Source: Multifurca ochricompacta
Taxonomy: Eukaryota; Basidiomycota; Agaricomycetes; Russulales; Russulaceae
Length of the DNA: 64,000 nt
Direction: 5' to 3'
NCBI GenBank assembly: GCA_022496185.1
Contig: WTXG01000009.1
Coordinates: 496,001 to 560,000 of the forward strand
The stretch's first letter is position 1. Every line of letters begins with the position of its first letter. Of the stretch, positions 25,994-37,665 are shown in pieces. The translations under genes and the position numbers were made by a program. The notes beneath the pieces are model-generated. The model made no database searches and was not told where the DNA came from. It worked only from the letters and a program-made list of their open reading frames with translations.

Positions 25994-26270
25994 TGAAGCT
26001 GCCCCTCTTACTCTAATCGACCGGGCAAGTGCTGAAATTGGACAGGAAAGTAAAAGCATAAGCATAGGATAGCCATTGGACGCCATTTCCGCGCCTGTAT
26101 CCCACAAATCCGAGCCGAGGGCATCACATCCCCCACCGTCCTCATCGTCGTACAAAAGCAGTAGCCGGGGAGGTCGCCAGTAGCCTTTCACATGATGATG
26201 GCCACGAATTCACTCCCGCTGATCTTAGTCACTCCCTTACATCTTTCTGTTGAAAAATCCTTCCTCAGTC

Positions 26271-27790
26271 ATGTCCACGCTCAAAGATGCTAAAGTTGTT
26301 CATACATCAGTCGCGAATGAGCACGAGCCCAAAGAAAACGGCCATAGTCCTTTTACACAGAATGCGCTCATCTTCACCGCTGCGGCCCTTGGCAGTATGT
26401 TTCTAAAGTCTTAGACAATGCAACCAGGCGCATATGGAGCTGATTGTCGATTTGCGTAGATATGTTTGCATCAGCCATCACGAATCCTCTAGATATGTAA
26501 GTATTTGAATTCGATAAATCTTGGCCCGTGCAAGTATTTATTCTACACACCACACAGCATCAAGGTATGCAGGAGCCCGTATGTCGCGATCTCACCAGTC
26601 GACTTACTGGCGGGACGTTTCGATTAGGTCAGGCAGCAGCTCAAAACGCAAGGTTTGAACTCTCGACGTCCCATCTCTACTCTTGTATCATGACAGGTTC
26701 CCCCCACCCCCTCGCAGCTCCTGGTGCGAAGGCCAACGCATTTTGGTCCGTAGGTCTGCAGATGGCTCGCACGGAAGGTCTTATGAGTCTCATGAATGGT
26801 TTAACTGCGAGTATGCTCCGTGAGCTCACATACTCCGGCATTCGCATGGGCACATACGAATATTTCAAGGGCTCGTGAGCAGTATTACTTGCATGTGATC
26901 GCCGCCGACAGGTAAAACGCCTATTTTGCAGAATACACGGGCTTGCGCCGAGCGCGTTGCCGACCGATGGGCTTACGCTGAAAGTATTTGCCGCATCGGT
27001 GGCCGCGACGCTCGGCTCGTAAGTCCCCCTCGGGTTCACTCACCTCAAGCCGATGATCAACTCACACCCACGCTCACACCACTTCCTTAGCGCTGTTGCG
27101 AACCCCACAGATCTTGTCAAAGGTCAGCGTTCACAGCCCCCCCCCCTCTTCCCTTAAAAACACCTGACCGAAAGAAGCATTGACCTATCAATGTCAGTCC
27201 GAATGCAAGCGTACTACCCTACTGGCCCTCCTTACCGCTCTACGCGACATGCCTTTGCTAGCGTATGGCGCGAGGGCGGGTTGCGCGCTCTGTACCGTGG
27301 GACAGACGCAACGACGATCCGTGGAGTCGTGCTCTCTGTGTCTCAGATCTGCGCGTATGACCAGCTCAAACAGAGTCTCAAGCGGCGCGGTGCAATGCAG
27401 GAAGGTCTCGGGTTGCACTTTACGGCGAGCATGTTTGCTGGATTCATTTGCTCGGTTACGTCTAATCCCGTTGGTCTGTGGCATCACTTCTTGACTGGGG
27501 GGGCTGGAGTGGGCTGAAAAACCTTGCGCACAGATGTAGTCAAGGTGCGAGTAATGAATGATAAGGAGCGCCGGTACAAAAGTGTGCTGGACTGTGTGCG
27601 GACAATATTGCGGCAGGAAGGTCCGATGGCATTCTACAAGGGATTTAGCATGTGTTGGGCAAGAGTAAGCCTTTATGTACTGGTTCCTTCATGCACTGAT
27701 GTCCATAACTTTTAGCTGGGTGCACATACAGTGCTTTGCTTTGTGGCATTTGAGCGCATACGCTCGCTCTTTGGCATCGCGCCAATGTAA
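26271..27790 (+). CDS. mitochondrial carrier (SLC25), UCP/dicarboxylate-type
   Basis: Inner-membrane transporter built of three repeats. The carrier signatures are visible in each: NPLDIIKVRQQ, NPTDLVKVRMQ and NPVDVVKVRVM, each followed by the usual glycine-rich even helix (GLMSLMNGLTASMLRE, GLRALYRGTDATTIRG, GPMAFYKGFSMCWAR). Ten or so very short exons join with GT-AG introns; no frame break was found. Ends SLFGIAPM at 27790. The RG/TMAxR-like segments and spacing resemble the uncoupling-protein and dicarboxylate/oxoglutarate branch, but the substrate is not certain. The start at 26271 gives a polar N-terminus of about 40 residues. Confidence 0.88.
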
Positions 27791-28053
27791 TAATGCGAAC
27801 ATGCATTTTGCAGGGATCTCATCATATCGCGCTGAGGACTTAATTATATCAACTATCTTCACTCATAACCCAATAAGTGACAAAAAAAATAGCCATTCAT
27901 GTATAAACCTATACCACACAGCCATGGAGGCAGGATCCAACACTGAGGGACACTACTAATCCTATAACATACAGCACCAAGACCTGATACACTGAGATAA
28001 AAATATAGAACATGGGGTCAAAACCCAGGCTACGATCAAGAAGTCAGAACGAT

Positions 28054-29118
28054 CTATGCTGTGGTCGACTAGTGATAGTACTCGTCAACAAAGATCAGAT
28101 GAAAACATGAGAAACAATACCTTCTTGGAGGCCGGCTTGGCCGCGCCTCTGGATGCAGGTTTAGCCTTAGCTGTTGTCGCGGCCTTTGTAGCGGATTTAG
28201 TCTTTGACTTGACTGCAGCGGCTTTCGCAGCGGCCTTAACATGGGTAAGCGCTGAGCTCACATAGATCAAGCATAGACTTACCTTCTTAGTATCATTCTT
28301 CGCAGTGGTTGTCTTCTTGGTTGTTGGCTTTTTCACTCCAGTGACCTTTTTCGTAACTGTGGAAGCCTTCCTTGTAGTAGACTTCTTAGCAGTGGCAGCC
28401 TTTTCTGCTGGTGTAGAGTTTTGCTAGTGGGGGCTTTTTTCGCAGGCGCTGTCTTCGTCTTCTCGACAGCTTTCTTCACAGTAGAACTCTTCTTTGAAGA
28501 GGGCTGAGCATTCTATAGCAGTTGGAGTATAGCCCAACGCTTGAAAACGAAGCCATGACATACCTCCTTTGTATCGGCAGGAGCCTTGAGGCGCTTAGGA
28601 GCAAGTTTAACCTTGCCCGATGGGCCCTTAGGGAAGACGAATGTTTGTTTCTCGGCGCCACGGGTGAGCGCTAAGTTGAGCTGATGAAGGTTCGATGCAG
28701 ATGACATGTCAAGCTTATATTTCTCCTCAGCATACTTGAATCATACATCAGTCAGATGATCGGATAAACGATCAACACGACTTACCTTCTTGATGGTGCT
28801 ACGTGAAACACCGGTGCGAGCATCCTCGCGATGCTGAGTGATAGCCTCCTGTGGCACAGTTAACGAAAGAGCCGTGAGCGATGAACGCTGATGTACCTTG
28901 ATAATGTCCTTCCATGAAGGATGATCGACAGATGATTTGGAAGCTGGTTTCTTCGCAGTGGGTTTCTTGGCCGTGGTAGACTTCTTAACAAAAGTGGCCT
29001 TCTTCGCTGCACTAGATTTAGCCCCACGGGAAGATTTGGAACGGGCTGGAGACTTTTTCTCAACGTCAGCAGCCTCAGGTTCAGGTGAAGCAAGAGGAGA
29101 AGGAAGGGGAGAAGACAT
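28054..29118 (-). CDS. linker histone H1 (copy 1)
   Basis: Chromatin-compacting histone. Acidic/Ser-rich start MSSPLPSPLASPEPE, a basic Lys/Ala/Ser tail, then the winged-helix globular domain spread over exons: HPSWKDIIK, EAITQHREDARTGVSRSTIK, YAEEKYKLDMSSASNLHQLN, KQTFVFPKGPSGKVKLAPK. The C-tail is Lys/Ala/Thr-rich with SPKK-like repeats and ends ASKKSTTA; stop at 28054-28056. Introns are about 50 nt. One base is missing near 28417, shifting the C-tail from TSKTSTPAEKAA into a wrong frame with an early stop. An intron inside an H1 gene implies polyadenylated message, normal in fungi. A TATAAAG lies about 95 bp upstream. Confidence 0.92.
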
Positions 29119-29453
29119 CAGTTGAGTGGGGTAGTGAAGGTGAGGCTTGGTTCTTGATGAGCGAGTGGAGTTGGAAGGGGGGGGAGCGCTGTGAGGAATG
29201 ATGCTGCACAACTTTATACCCCGTCGACGGAATCAGACGCGTCGCATCACGTGTGAGGTCATCTTGTTTGTTGATTGTCAAACCTTATTCTTGACCAAGC
29301 ACAGCCACCGGGTTTATCCGAACCTGACCCTACTAAAGAAGAAAACTGTCCAAAAGTGCGAGTAGTGCGAGTGCAAGTGCGACTGGACACAACACATTAC
29401 ATTACATTTACATAGAAAATCGCAAGGTAACATCGTGTGTGTCTAAGCTTCGG
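29119..29453. other. promoter region of histone H1 copy 1
   Basis: 335 bp between the H1 start and the stop of the next minus-strand gene. It holds a TATA box and a CACGTG hexamer (29248-29253); nothing else is evident. Confidence 0.55.
29212..29218 (-). promoter_or_regulatory. TATA box of histone H1 copy 1
   Basis: Minus strand reads GGGGTATAAAGTTG, about 95 bp before the H1 ATG, a fitting distance for a TATA element with a short leader. Inference from position and match only. Confidence 0.5.
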
Positions 29454-31408
29454 TTACACAGTCCACGCCTTGAACGCACCGTTCGTTTGAACACGTGCGT
29501 GATTCCCGGTCGATACCCATGATTCTTCTGTCTTTGGTGCCTCCTCTGACTCTACACCCTCCGCGAGGGTGACCACGTTGCCAACGATTGGTCCCCGCAC
29601 ATGAAGCACACCCGCTGGTTCTTCGCCCTTCTCCACAGCACCATCATCTACACCCACGAGCTTCACTTCTATGTTGATCGTTGGTGGACCCACGTGAGCG
29701 GGTTCCTTTTCCGATGTTATAGCAAATGTCTGCACATCCTGTGGGTGTGACGCCAAAATGGGTGCAGAGACGAGCGGGTGCGTGTGGGCAATGACGAGTG
29801 GCACAGAAAGCGCGATACGTGCCGGTGTGAGCAAGCTCGCGGGAACGGACCCATCGCTAATAATCACCCCCCTTATGGACGGTGCTCCTTCCCCGAAGAC
29901 AGTGCTACGTGCATCGTCGAACACAAGCCTGTCCCAAAGACTCTCTTTAGTGATGTAGCCCTCAAGGATCCCAGCAAATTTGTGCCGCCATGCAAGAGGA
30001 AAAATGAAGGATTTTTTGGCGTTCGATACAATCGCGTTGACTACAGCTTCCAGGTGAGTGGGCTTCAAAAACAAGAGCGTTGCAGGGGGAAGTCCGAGTT
30101 GTCGTGTTGACTTGACATCGACGATAGCAGGCGAGGGTTCCACTGCAATGACCTAGATAAGCGAGAGAAATGATGAAAATATTGAGGTCGTACCAGTGGT
30201 TGATTTGAAGAGCTTTGAGCTTTCCAAGGTAGCAAAGCTGGTTCCTTCATACAAAGCCGTGTATGCAATTGTACGACCGAAGGCCGTACTCAGCGAATGT
30301 GCAGAGATGATGGTGTCCAGGGCAGAGAAAGGTGCAGAAGCCGGAAGGAGAGCGCGAATAGCGGTCACACCAGCAGTAATGTTTTGGTGGGTTAAGCGTA
30401 CGGCTTGCACCTGGCTGTTAGCGTCCTGATAGAACGAGACGGTAAGCACATCGTCCGGACCTGGACCAGGATGAGTGAGCAAACATGAACCGCGAAAACC
30501 GCTAGTAGTCACCTGGAGCCGGGCTATTTATCGGCGACGCTGCATTACCTCGTGCTTCTATGTCGGTCCACCGCTCAAGCCTGATACGTGTGGACGCTTG
30601 GGCGAGAACTTTTTCATTCGTTTCACCGACCACTACAACGAAATGATGGGAAAATTCGTTCAAGTCGTAGATGAGTTCAAGCACGTGATGAAGGAAGCCT
30701 CCTTCGACAATGATAGCCGTTGGGGGGTGTGATTCAAGCACAGGGGCGAGGAGGGATGGAGACGAGAGTGTCAGAGATGGTACAGAGTGCGAAGCAAGGG
30801 CGAGCTCAGTTATAAGGAACTCTGCGAATGGCCACGAACGGACGGTCGGTGGATGGATGGAAGTAGCTAAACGCTAGAACTGCTTACCGATACCATCATT
30901 TAGGAGGATAAGCACGTTTGACTCGCGTGTCAGACCAGCAAGACTCAGGCCCGTGCCGAGAGCTTTTACACGCTCTGCAAGCTGAGAGTTGGATATCTAA
31001 GGTATGTGATTGTAAAGTTTTGGCTGCAAAGAAATAAAAACGGGAGGCGTTACTTTAGTCGACCAAAGCGAGCGAGGCGCGTCTGACTCGGGCTTGATGA
31101 AATCCAAGAGGGTCATAATTTCCCGAGCGGGACGAACTGTGAACTGTACAAAGTGTGAGCGAGCATCCAGCGTGGGCCCAGCGCCGCAGTATTAAAGCGT
31201 ACCCTGCCCATAAGTCCCGTTGTGTAGTTCCTATGAACTGCACTCTCCCGGGCATCCTGACCCTCGCGACATCGCTTTGTCTTCCGAGGAGAATTGGATG
31301 TACAAGGGATTGAGGTTTATATAGGTTATAGAGTAAAAAGACGGAGGCAGTGATAAGGCCAAGGAGGATTGTGAGGTCATCGGTGAGAAGGTATTCCGAT
31401 AGAGCCAT
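29454..31408 (-). CDS. acyl-CoA synthetase-like (AMP-binding family) protein, probably inactive
   Basis: N-terminal membrane anchor (LTILLGLITASVFLLYNLY) then VHPILLGRQSDVARVRMPGE and LDFIKPESDAPRSLWSTK, as in fungal long-chain acyl-CoA synthetases. The adenylation fold continues (ILLNDGI, LTHQNITAGVTAIRALLP, PATLLFLKPTHLEAVV). Key residues are absent: the usual Ser/Thr/Gly-rich P-loop before the Lys is replaced by VSFYQDANSQVQAV, the ribose-binding TGD reads STGN, and the protein ends (FKAWTV, 29454) just after that point, so the C-terminal lid domain is lacking. About 560 residues. One base is missing at 31247-31249 (MPGESAVHRNY frame). I infer a divergent, likely non-catalytic member anchored in ER, lipid-droplet or peroxisomal membrane. 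Confidence 0.75.
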
Positions 31409-33136
31409 CTCAGCGACGGATTAAAATAAGAGACGAAAGAGAGCTGGCAGAGGCAGAGTGAGATAGACGAGACACAATAGCTACAGACTGTGCAAGTTGT
31501 GCAAGTTGAAGCGAAGTGAACGCCAGAAACAGAACTTTCTTTTTCTTTTCTTTCAAACTTAAATGTTGTGTGCGTGGCACTCTGGGACTCGGTTAACTCC
31601 TGCTTCTGCTCTAGCTCATATACTCATATACATATAAGTTACATACACGCAGGCACATTGGCTCGCGTTCACAAATCGGTTCATTTAATCGGCACCGGCA
31701 CCGAATTGATCGATTATTAACAAAGCAAACGCAAGCAATATTGACATCACCTCCTCGCACCCTCGCGTTTTTCACGGTTTCCACGCCACCATTCTTAATA
31801 TTCCAGAGCCTTCGCTTGCACAAAGACAGGTTGCAGTAAAGAGCCTCTTCGCTTTGAGGTGGAACCCACTTTATAACTTGTTAATCGTGATGTAAGCGTC
31901 AGTCGGCTGGTGAAGCGGTGCCGGCTTTGCAAGAAGCCGCGGGTTGGGTTCCAGGTTCCATTAGATGGAGGGTATTGCACCAGAATAATTGACTCGTGTT
32001 GTACATACCCAAGCCACCTTTGCTGTTTCATGAGTGATCCGGACTCGTACTTTTGTCCGCTACATACAGACCATATCAGGGCCATCAGTACACACCAGCT
32101 TCACAGTAGTCCGGTGAATACCGCGTCCTCGCCCTGCACTGTGATTCTAGAATAATTTGCCCATGCTCCACTGCGTGATTAACACCCCAGCCGGATGCAG
32201 GTGCGGCTCCACATAACGTTTCACTTCCAGTACGTCACAGAAGTCAAACCCGAGTACGTGAGCACACTTGCGGAATTCGACGTACATGTGTTGACGACAT
32301 CGTCGTCCGTCGAGATAACGTCCTTACTTGGCGCCGGGTGTCATTAGAGCAGTTCTTGGGTATGGTCAAGCGTCCCGGCTCGAAAAAGGCTCTCACCTGT
32401 AGATGATGCGTAGCAGACCCAACACGTCGGGTTTACTGTTGAAAGTGTCAGGTTTTGCGTGTGACGACGAGTTCTCCCGTAACGTACTTCTTCTGAAAGG
32501 CGAATGCAATTAATATGAAACCAATGGGTTGTATGGAGAGCATACCAGGGTAACTGCTGTCAATCAACACCCATGGGGCATTCGTGGGCGAAACCTTGTC
32601 GCCGCCCCACGTTATTCGCAAAACATTCGAGGTCGTGATAAGAACCGATGCCCGAGGACGACAATCCCGCCCTTCTACTGTTTCACAATCAGGCCGTTAA
32701 TAATACCATCTATAAGGTGGCCAGTAAATACTGCGTAGACCTCGAATGCTATTGAAGAATACACGCCCTACGTATGTTCCACATCGGACTTCCTAGCGTC
32801 GTGGGATGAAGAGGCCATCTATGATTGGACCACATAAAAAACGGGGTAAGGGGCTCTTACAATACCACGCACCAGACTCGTATGCTCCTACAAGTAACGC
32901 TGCATAAAATGCCAGGACTCGGGTCATTATAGTCGAAGAGCTGTTCGAAAGAGTATGTCGTGTCAAAAATAGGTACGTAGCATTCGTTTGCGCTGGATGG
33001 AAGGTGTTGACTGCGATAGACTCATGAGTGATTGGCCATTCAGGTTAGGGTTATGTAATGGCATGGGACATGGGACATGCTCGAGCTCATTTCCTCCTCT
33101 CTCTTCTCTTCTTTGTACCTTGTACTTTACTTCGAA
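31409..33136. other. 1.7 kb between divergent genes, with a coding-like minus-strand stretch of unknown identity
   Basis: Between the starts of the synthetase-like gene (-) and tel2 (+). On the minus strand from about 32960 to 32150 short open pieces follow one another: TRVLAFYAALLVGAYESGAW, FEVYAVFTGHLIDGIINGLI, LRITWGGDKVSPTNAPWVLI, KKYVTGELVVTRKT, KPDVLGLLRIIYR (ending at a GT donor) and CAHVLGFDFCDVLEVKRYVE. They are separated by stops and shifts. They could be a decayed gene or an expressed gene with base-calling errors. I recognise no family. The rest (31409-32100) shows nothing I can support. Confidence 0.3.
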
Positions 33137-36100
33137 ATGGTGGCAGACCACCAAAATCAGGTTCGAGATGTGATAAATAAGCTTCAAGCACACATTTCGG
33201 ATCTACCCACCCTTCTTGCGCTCATTTCAGGTCCTCTGGACTGTATCGGCCTTCTCCCACCACATTATAAACAATATAATACGGCACATCTTGATGCAAA
33301 TGCCTTTAACACGTCTCGTCATATTCCTTTACTTCAAAGGGCACTACTGGAGCATGTCGTCCCTGCTTGGGAACCTAACTTATCTCAAGAAAAGTTGATG
33401 CCTTGCTAGAGCAGTGGTACATTCCTGATACATTTTCATATGCGATTCCTGCCGCTGGCCAAGTTGCCCTGCACGCTTATGGCTCTATATTATCACTGCC
33501 ATTCACGGCATATTCACTAAATTTATTGGCTCGTTTAACAGAAGCGTATCCTCTCGATCGCTTGCACACCAGTATCTTGCGCTCAACTAAAGGTCCTTTC
33601 TCTCAACAGACGACGCTTTCATGGGAGGATGCAGTCAAGAATGTCTTGTCAATTCCTGCGAGGGTGACGAATGCTCTCGGAGGAACAGGAGGGCCTCCCA
33701 AAGAGTTGGAGCTGGGACCATACTTTGCTCATTTAAGCCTTAGGTGCGAAGCCTTGCTTTGGAAACTGTCACAGGAGCAGACGAAAGGCGCGTCGCTAAA
33801 ACCCTGGTGTCAGTTACTTGAAGCTAACCGTCGATCATCTTCAGAAGATATGACTTCTATTGCCTACTTATTCACGAAACTCGTGAATGTTGGCGCATTT
33901 CCTGCATCCAAACCGACCTCCCTATCTCAGCCCTCTTTCTTCGCATCCACTCTGCCTACCATCAGGAGTCGTTTGTCACGAGGAGATAGCAGAACAACAT
34001 TGTATTCTGCATTCTGGACCACTCTTCTCGAATCTCTGCCATCCTCGTTCACGCTTCAGAGCATTCTGGCTTCGTTATTCTCACATATATCAGTGCCACA
34101 CACTCCCCTTGATGCTTCTCCGCCCTTGCGGGGACTTGTAAAACGAGAGGCTGCCCTCCTTCTAAAAATAATAGGAGATTTTCAAGATAAATATGCACTG
34201 GATAGCACCTCGGCGGTTGTTCTCGCGCGGGATTGGGCTGAGGGACATGCCAGAGTGTACGCCTGCTGGGTCGCAGGGGCCACAACCGGTGCAATTGCCG
34301 ACAAAGGTAGGTACCTTGTCGTTGCAATTCGCGTGTGCTTCAGGGTCTGAATTACAGCGGTATCCGCTTTCTTGAGCCAAATACTGGATATCTGGACGTC
34401 TCCGGAGCACATAAAACACTCCTTACTAGGGCGGCATCACTGTAGGATGTTTGAACTGTTCATGCTGCCCTCGGCTGATTGTTACAGATCTGACATTGAT
34501 GCTCTTGATTGCCATATCGTACCTCCCAAGCTCTTCTGTTACGTTGCGAGATCTAGCGTTCTCTGGTCCATTCATCCGTAGTGTAGGAACTTACATCGGC
34601 CATTTGGACCCCTCTGTCCGACGCTGCGGCATGCTTGTAGCGGAAGAAGTTGCGCATCGCACAGGCAAAGAACTCGACTTCAAAGACTGGGATGGGGACG
34701 ACGGAGGCAAACCATGGGCTAGAAGTGTGCGCCAACTCCTTAGTGAGAGAGATACAGACGCCGAAGTACCGGGGACGACGAAGGGCACGAGTTGTCTATC
34801 AACGAAGTTGAGGAAACCGTTTTTGAACCCTCAAGCCAATCTGTACAAAAGCCTCGACCTTTTGTCTCTGATGGCTATGATTCAGATGATTCGCTAACAG
34901 GATATGCTTCGCCGCTGTCATCTCGATCACCTAGCCCTACACCCTCGGAGCTCGCGGAGATCGAGAAGGATCCCACGTTACGCGTTGGCCGCACCAAAAT
35001 TGCACGTCCTGTGTATCTCGCGCAATTGGGCGAGATGATCCGAGGCACAACTGGACTGAAGACTGACCAAGAGAGCCAAGAGGCGGAGAAGATAGAGATT
35101 GCGCTGGATGTAGCGGAAGAGCTCATTCGACGAAAACGGGGCTATGGGACTGAGCTCGGTATGACATGGTATAATGTAATTGTATTGTTGCGCTTATATA
35201 TTACGACAGAGGAGAATGCGGTGAACCTTGTCTACTCTCTAGTCGGCTTGCATAACAATTATGAATTGGATGGGTTCGATCTCAAGCGTCAAGCTGCGCT
35301 AAATGCTCTTGTCGCTTCTTGTCCTCGGAAGGCTGCTCCGTGGGTCTATCACATGTTCATGTACCGCTCCTCTGACCAGACCTGCAGGGCTGTGATTGAG
35401 GAATTTTTCAAAAACCAATACGCAACCGATCAGCGCTATGTTATGCTGAACTCTCTGGCCCTCGGTGCTCACGAATTAGCTGGCTTCTCTCTACCTAAGA
35501 CTGCTGCAGTTCAGCCCCTCACTGGAGATCGGGTGTCTTTCCCTAGTAAGCGGCTGCCAGGCGCACAGCACCAGAACTATCTTCTAGCGTCGTCCACGAG
35601 GCAAGTGCAAGGGCTCTTACAAGATATTGCACGCCTAGCAATAGAGAACGTTCGCGAAGGAAACAGAGATCGTGCACCGTCTCTTGTGCGCGAGCGCCAA
35701 CTACGTATTCGACAGCCTGAAAAAGTCACCGAAGTCAAGAGGCCGAGCGTCGCTCAACTCCTTGAGCAAATAGGCATGTCACAGACGCATTCTGCTATGA
35801 CGAAGTTTACGGACGTTGCAGTGGAATGCTTCATATACCCACTAATGAATCGTTTTTGGTTGTTCCTGCGGGACGAACAGACACGCGAAGAGCGTACCGC
35901 ACACCGCGAGATCCTGCATCAGTATCGTGGCGCTGGGACGGGATTAATCCTCAACGCCCTGGTTCTCTCACACTACCTCTCTACGCTTGGCGTTTTAGTA
36001 CACGCGTCACGAAACGCGCCGGCTTGGCTGGCGGTTGTGGCGCCCGACGCGCTGGAGCTTGCTGTCACACTGGGGACACGGCCTATTTCGCGAGTGGACG

Positions 36101-36367
36101 AGGACGACGATGAATCCGGTGGAGAGTCGGGGGAAGTGGGGGAAAGGACGCGCAGATCCTGACGACTACGTTGGAACTTGCGCTTGTCGTATTGGATGGG
36201 TGTGTAGAACTCGATGGTGGGCGGAGCTTGAGCTTAGAGCATACGACGTTACTGCTCGCTGCTGGAGAATGGGCACAAGGGTTGTTCACGCTGTTGGAGA
36301 AGGGTTACTTGTAAAGGTGGTGGTGGATCAGCTGAGGTTCGTCTTAGAAAAGTGGCTGCAGGTGTAG
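33137..36367 (+). CDS. tel2: telomere length regulation protein Tel2 (TELO2)
   Basis: Alpha-solenoid scaffold of the Tel2-Tti1-Tti2 co-chaperone complex that stabilises PIKK kinases (ATM, ATR, TOR). Conserved parts: LLEQWYIPDTFSYAIPAAGQ, the R/K-rich middle LVKREAALLLKIIGDFQ, GTYIGHLDPSVRRCGMLVAE (hallmark of the Tel2 C-terminal domain), then PVYLAQLGEMIRGT, LRLYITTEENAVNLVYSLVG, DLKRQAALNALVASCPRKAA, RPSVAQLLEQIGMSQ. Four one-base losses break the frame: near 33397 (EKLDALLEQW), 34771-34774 (PGDDEGHELSINEV), 36138-36142 (GGKDAQILTTTLELAL) and 36311 (KGYLVKVVVDQL). Corrected, the protein is about 1,000 residues, usual for the family. Two introns near 34300 and 34440. Confidence 0.9.
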
Positions 36368-36515
36368 TTATTAAAGTGGATGAGGTTTCGGAGAGATGGA
36401 GGAGGTCAATGATTGACTTAATCTGACGCCCGTGATTGGTTCGGTAAATTCCGGTCGAGTGTCTGCCCCTGCCCCAGTGCCAACGCCAACACGTTGAGTA
36501 GGACATCGTTCATCC

Positions 36516-37556
36516 ATGCTTACCGTTGTTAAACTAGCCAGGCACTTCTCAACGGCCGTGTAGCTCGGCCAGCGCGCTATATTTCTACATCTTCATCCCG
36601 CCGCTCTGATGCTCTCTTTGTGGTCCGTCACCTTACTCCCACCTTTGAGCGTTCTTGTTGTCACTCACCTCACCGTCTACGTTGCAGCACAGGGACAAGC
36701 CATACAACAACCCAGGGGTATCCTCGTCTATTATCCCCTTTTTTCCAGTCATCTCATCTCACCCTTTCTCCAAGATCTCATTCGAGTTTACACCCGAGAA
36801 CCTCATACGTGCTAATGAGATCATCTCTCATTATCCACCCCAATACAAGAAGGCGGCTGTTATTCCCCTCCTTGACCTCGTCAGCGCCAGAACAAGGGTT
36901 GGACGAGCATCAGCGTTATGAATACGTGGCAAAGCTTTTAGAAATGCCACCTATGCGAGTGTATGAAGTGGCGACGTTCTATACCATGTTCAACCGGTGC
37001 GTAACTCCGCTCTTGTTTCGTGTTCCTGAGGCATGGTGTTGGTGTCATTCAGTGAACCTATCGGCGAGAACTTTGTGCAGGTGTGCACCACGACACCTTG
37101 CATGCTTCGTGGCTCGACCGAGATCCTCAAAACTGTGTGCAGTCACTTGGGCGGACTCAAACCCGGCGAAACGACGAAAGATGGCAAGTTCACCGTGATT
37201 GAAGTCGAGTGCCAGGGTGCTTGCAGTAATGCACCGATGATAGTCGTGAATGACGATTTCTACGTAAGATTCTCAGCGGGACTCCGTTTGGTTGGCAATG
37301 CTCACCTTATACACTCAGGAGGATCTCACTCCGACTACTACAAAGGCCGTCCTGGATGCATTTTCTAAAGGTACAAAACCAAAACCTGGTCCCCAATCCG
37401 GAAGACAAACTTCTGAAAACTCTGCCGGATTGACTGCGCTAACAACGAAGGTAAGTCAACCTCTACGCTGAGGCGCGTCTCTCGGTCCGCTGTCATTGAC
37501 CGTGACACATGCAGCCATATGGGCCTGGAGAGCATTGCCAACCAGAATTTCAATAA
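36516..37556 (+). CDS. nuo24: NADH:ubiquinone oxidoreductase 24 kDa subunit (NDUFV2)
   Basis: Peripheral-arm subunit of mitochondrial complex I that carries one 2Fe-2S cluster (N1a). A basic Ser/Arg-rich import sequence ([20 protein letters not shown]) precedes [10 protein letters not shown]. The body reads [67 protein letters not shown] and [20 protein letters not shown]; the four cluster cysteines are in CTTTPC and CQGAC. It ends [13 protein letters not shown]. Three one-base losses: 36546-36547 in the presequence, 36880 (DLGQRQNKGW) and 36923 (SVMNYVAK). Start ATG at 36516 lies 148 bp after the tel2 stop. Confidence 0.93.
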
Positions 37557-37665
37557 TGCATCCTTCATCTATAGAGTTAAATGGAATGAATAAAATATCA
37601 CCTTTATATATGCGAGAGTGACGTGACTGACAGAAGTGAAAACTCTTTTGTACAACGGTGTAGTC

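Noticed and set aside
28937..29125. Plus-strand Ala/Phe-rich hydrophobic frame
   Set aside because: Antisense of the Lys-rich histone H1 exon; AAG read on the other strand gives Phe/Leu codons.
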